A stretch of 13,456 nucleotides of DNA from Baffinella frigidus (Eukaryota; Cryptophyceae; Cryptomonadales; Baffinellaceae): assembly GCA_026770585.1 (NCBI GenBank), contig MU646436.1, positions 409,447 to 422,902 of the forward strand. Direction: 5' to 3'. The notes below the pieces were generated by a model. That model had not been told where the DNA came from and ran no database searches. It was given only the letters and a program-made list of their open reading frames with translations. Below are positions 12,717 through 13,456 of the stretch, piece after piece. How positions within the stretch are numbered: the stretch's first letter is position 1; each line of letters starts with the position of its first letter. The translations under genes and the position numbers were made by a program.

Positions 12717-12860
12717 CCAACCCTCACGGCTTGGGCAAATCGACGATTTTCGATTTGGGATTTCAAGGGGGTTGAAGTCGGAATCCGACTTCAACGACTC
12801 CAATTCCCCTTGAACTCGGGAACTCGAAAATCGTCGATTTACCCCAGCCATGAGGGTTGG
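12717..12860. mobile_element. M3 foldback, full copy
   Basis: The arms are 37 bp: CCAACCCTCACGGCTTGGGC...ATCGACGATTTTCGA and its near-complement at 12824-12860. The centre is a 12-bp palindrome with a 1-nt centre (GTTGAAGTCGGA, 12771-12795), so nearly the whole 144 bp can fold. Non-coding. Confidence 0.75.
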
Positions 12861-12873
12861 TACGAGGACAGGG

Positions 12874-12922
12874 GCGTACCCTTCGCCCGCGCCGAGGAGC
12901 CACTTTGCCACGCCCGTGCGCC
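12874..12922. repeat. 49-bp direct repeat, copy 1
   Basis: GCGTACCCTTCGCCCGCGCC, GAGGAGCCACTT and GCCACGCCCGTGCGCC recur at 13086-13134 with one or two changes. The two copies flank the M3 element at 12932-13063, each next to an M3 right end. Confidence 0.75.
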
Positions 12923-12931
12923 GCCACTTCG

Positions 12932-13063
12932 CCAGCCCTCACAGCAGGCCCAAATCCTAAATCGGTTTGGTCCTTGTACCAGAACAAGGACGTCGGATTC
13001 CGACGGCCTTGCACCAGAAAAATAGAAGGACAGAAGTGGTTTGGGCTTTCTGTGAGGGCTGGT
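12932..13063. mobile_element. M3 foldback, second full copy
   Basis: Terminal repeats CCAGCCCTCACAG.AGGCCCAAA and TTTGGGCTTTCTGTGAGGGC(TGG). The inner part includes TTGGTCCTTGTACCAGAACAAGG and GTCGGATTCCGAC, related to the centre of the copy at 12717. Confidence 0.75.
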
Positions 13064-13085
13064 GGGAGGTGGGACGGGCAGTGGA

Positions 13086-13134
13086 GCGTACCCTTCGCCC
13101 GCGCCGAGGAGCCACTTCGCCACGCCCGTGCGCC
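13086..13134. repeat. 49-bp direct repeat, copy 2
   Basis: Second copy of the repeat at 12874. A GGGACGGRCAG word precedes it and also occurs at about 12491 and 12604, so this repeat and the M3 right end probably spread as one longer unit. Confidence 0.7.
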
Positions 13135-13201
13135 CCGCCTGCAGGAGACCCCAACAGAAACGTTTGACAAGACTGGTCAAAATGTGAGCATCACGATGAT
13201 T

Positions 13202-13248
13202 GTTGCTCAAGCGTTGCCTGCAGGAGACCCCAACGACGCTTGAGCAAC
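13202..13248. repeat. Hairpin with 13-bp perfect stem
   Basis: GTTGCTCAAGCGT (13202-13214) pairs with ACGCTTGAGCAAC (13236-13248) around a 21-nt loop. The loop (GCCTGCAGGAGACCCCAAC) is a direct copy of 13137-13155. After 13260 nothing further was recognised; the window ends in a G run. Confidence 0.65.
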
Positions 13249-13456
13249 CATTGTCAGCTTATTTAGAAGGATGGAAGTTGGTTCACTCCTGTGGTCAAAA
13301 GTGTCATCTGGCAAAAGGGTTGAGAGCAACTCTGTCTTCACCAAGACTGGCTTGGCACCAGGAGGGAATCGCAGATTGTGTGACATGCCGGTGACTAGTC
13401 GGGGTAGGCTCAGCGGGAGGAACCCCTGTGAGGAGTCAAAAGACACGGGGGGGGGG

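Overview
This window looks like nuclear DNA from a repeat-rich eukaryote, most likely a protist or alga. The signs are: GA, CA and GC microsatellites; many short foldback (MITE-like) transposons; interstitial arrays of the plant/algal-type telomere repeat TTTAGGG; no operons and no bacterial signals; and one recognisable protein domain that is split by introns. I cannot name the species from the sequence. No rRNA, tRNA, CRISPR array or complete conserved gene was found.

Layout. 1-490: GA-rich satellite with an embedded ~70-bp unit. 743-2420: foldback elements, a GTGTTTTTCGG minisatellite and the first four members of a ~121-bp MITE family, called M1 here (TA-flanked, termini CAGGGGTACCTCGCTCATAA). 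3200-3790 (-): the best uninterrupted reading frame, a tandem-repeat protein of unknown function with four ~45-residue units arranged ABAB. 4066-5524: four more M1 copies mixed with foldbacks that share a CCTACGG/CCGTAGG core. 5560-6070: a ~100-bp minisatellite and an AT-rich patch. 6170-6940: a mosaic of direct duplications. 7160-7390: a second MITE family (M2). 7609-8153: a 545-bp foldback with ~70-bp arms.

8550-10970 is the most interesting part. On the minus strand it carries two clean exons of a CHY-type zinc-finger domain (10252-10366 and 8985-9096). They join in phase across a ~1.16-kb intron to give a continuous domain with the expected Cys/His ligands. Fragments of these exons, each anchored at a splice junction, are scattered around them: five copies of the first exon's start, four of the second exon's start, two of the first exon's end, and two further copies of the second exon's end. 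Foldback elements and a TATATCA minisatellite lie between the fragments. The repeated exon starts differ almost only at synonymous sites.

11190-11910: CA and GA microsatellites, three ~134-bp composite units, then six TTTAGGG-type repeats. 12000-13456: a solo M1 end, another hairpin element, a third foldback family (M3, termini CCARCCCTCA) in three copies, and short direct and inverted repeats.

The genes do not form an evident pathway. The window reads as a gene-poor, transposon- and satellite-rich interval holding one split or decaying zinc-finger locus and one orphan repeat-protein frame. All repeat family names (M1-M3) are labels used only in this answer.
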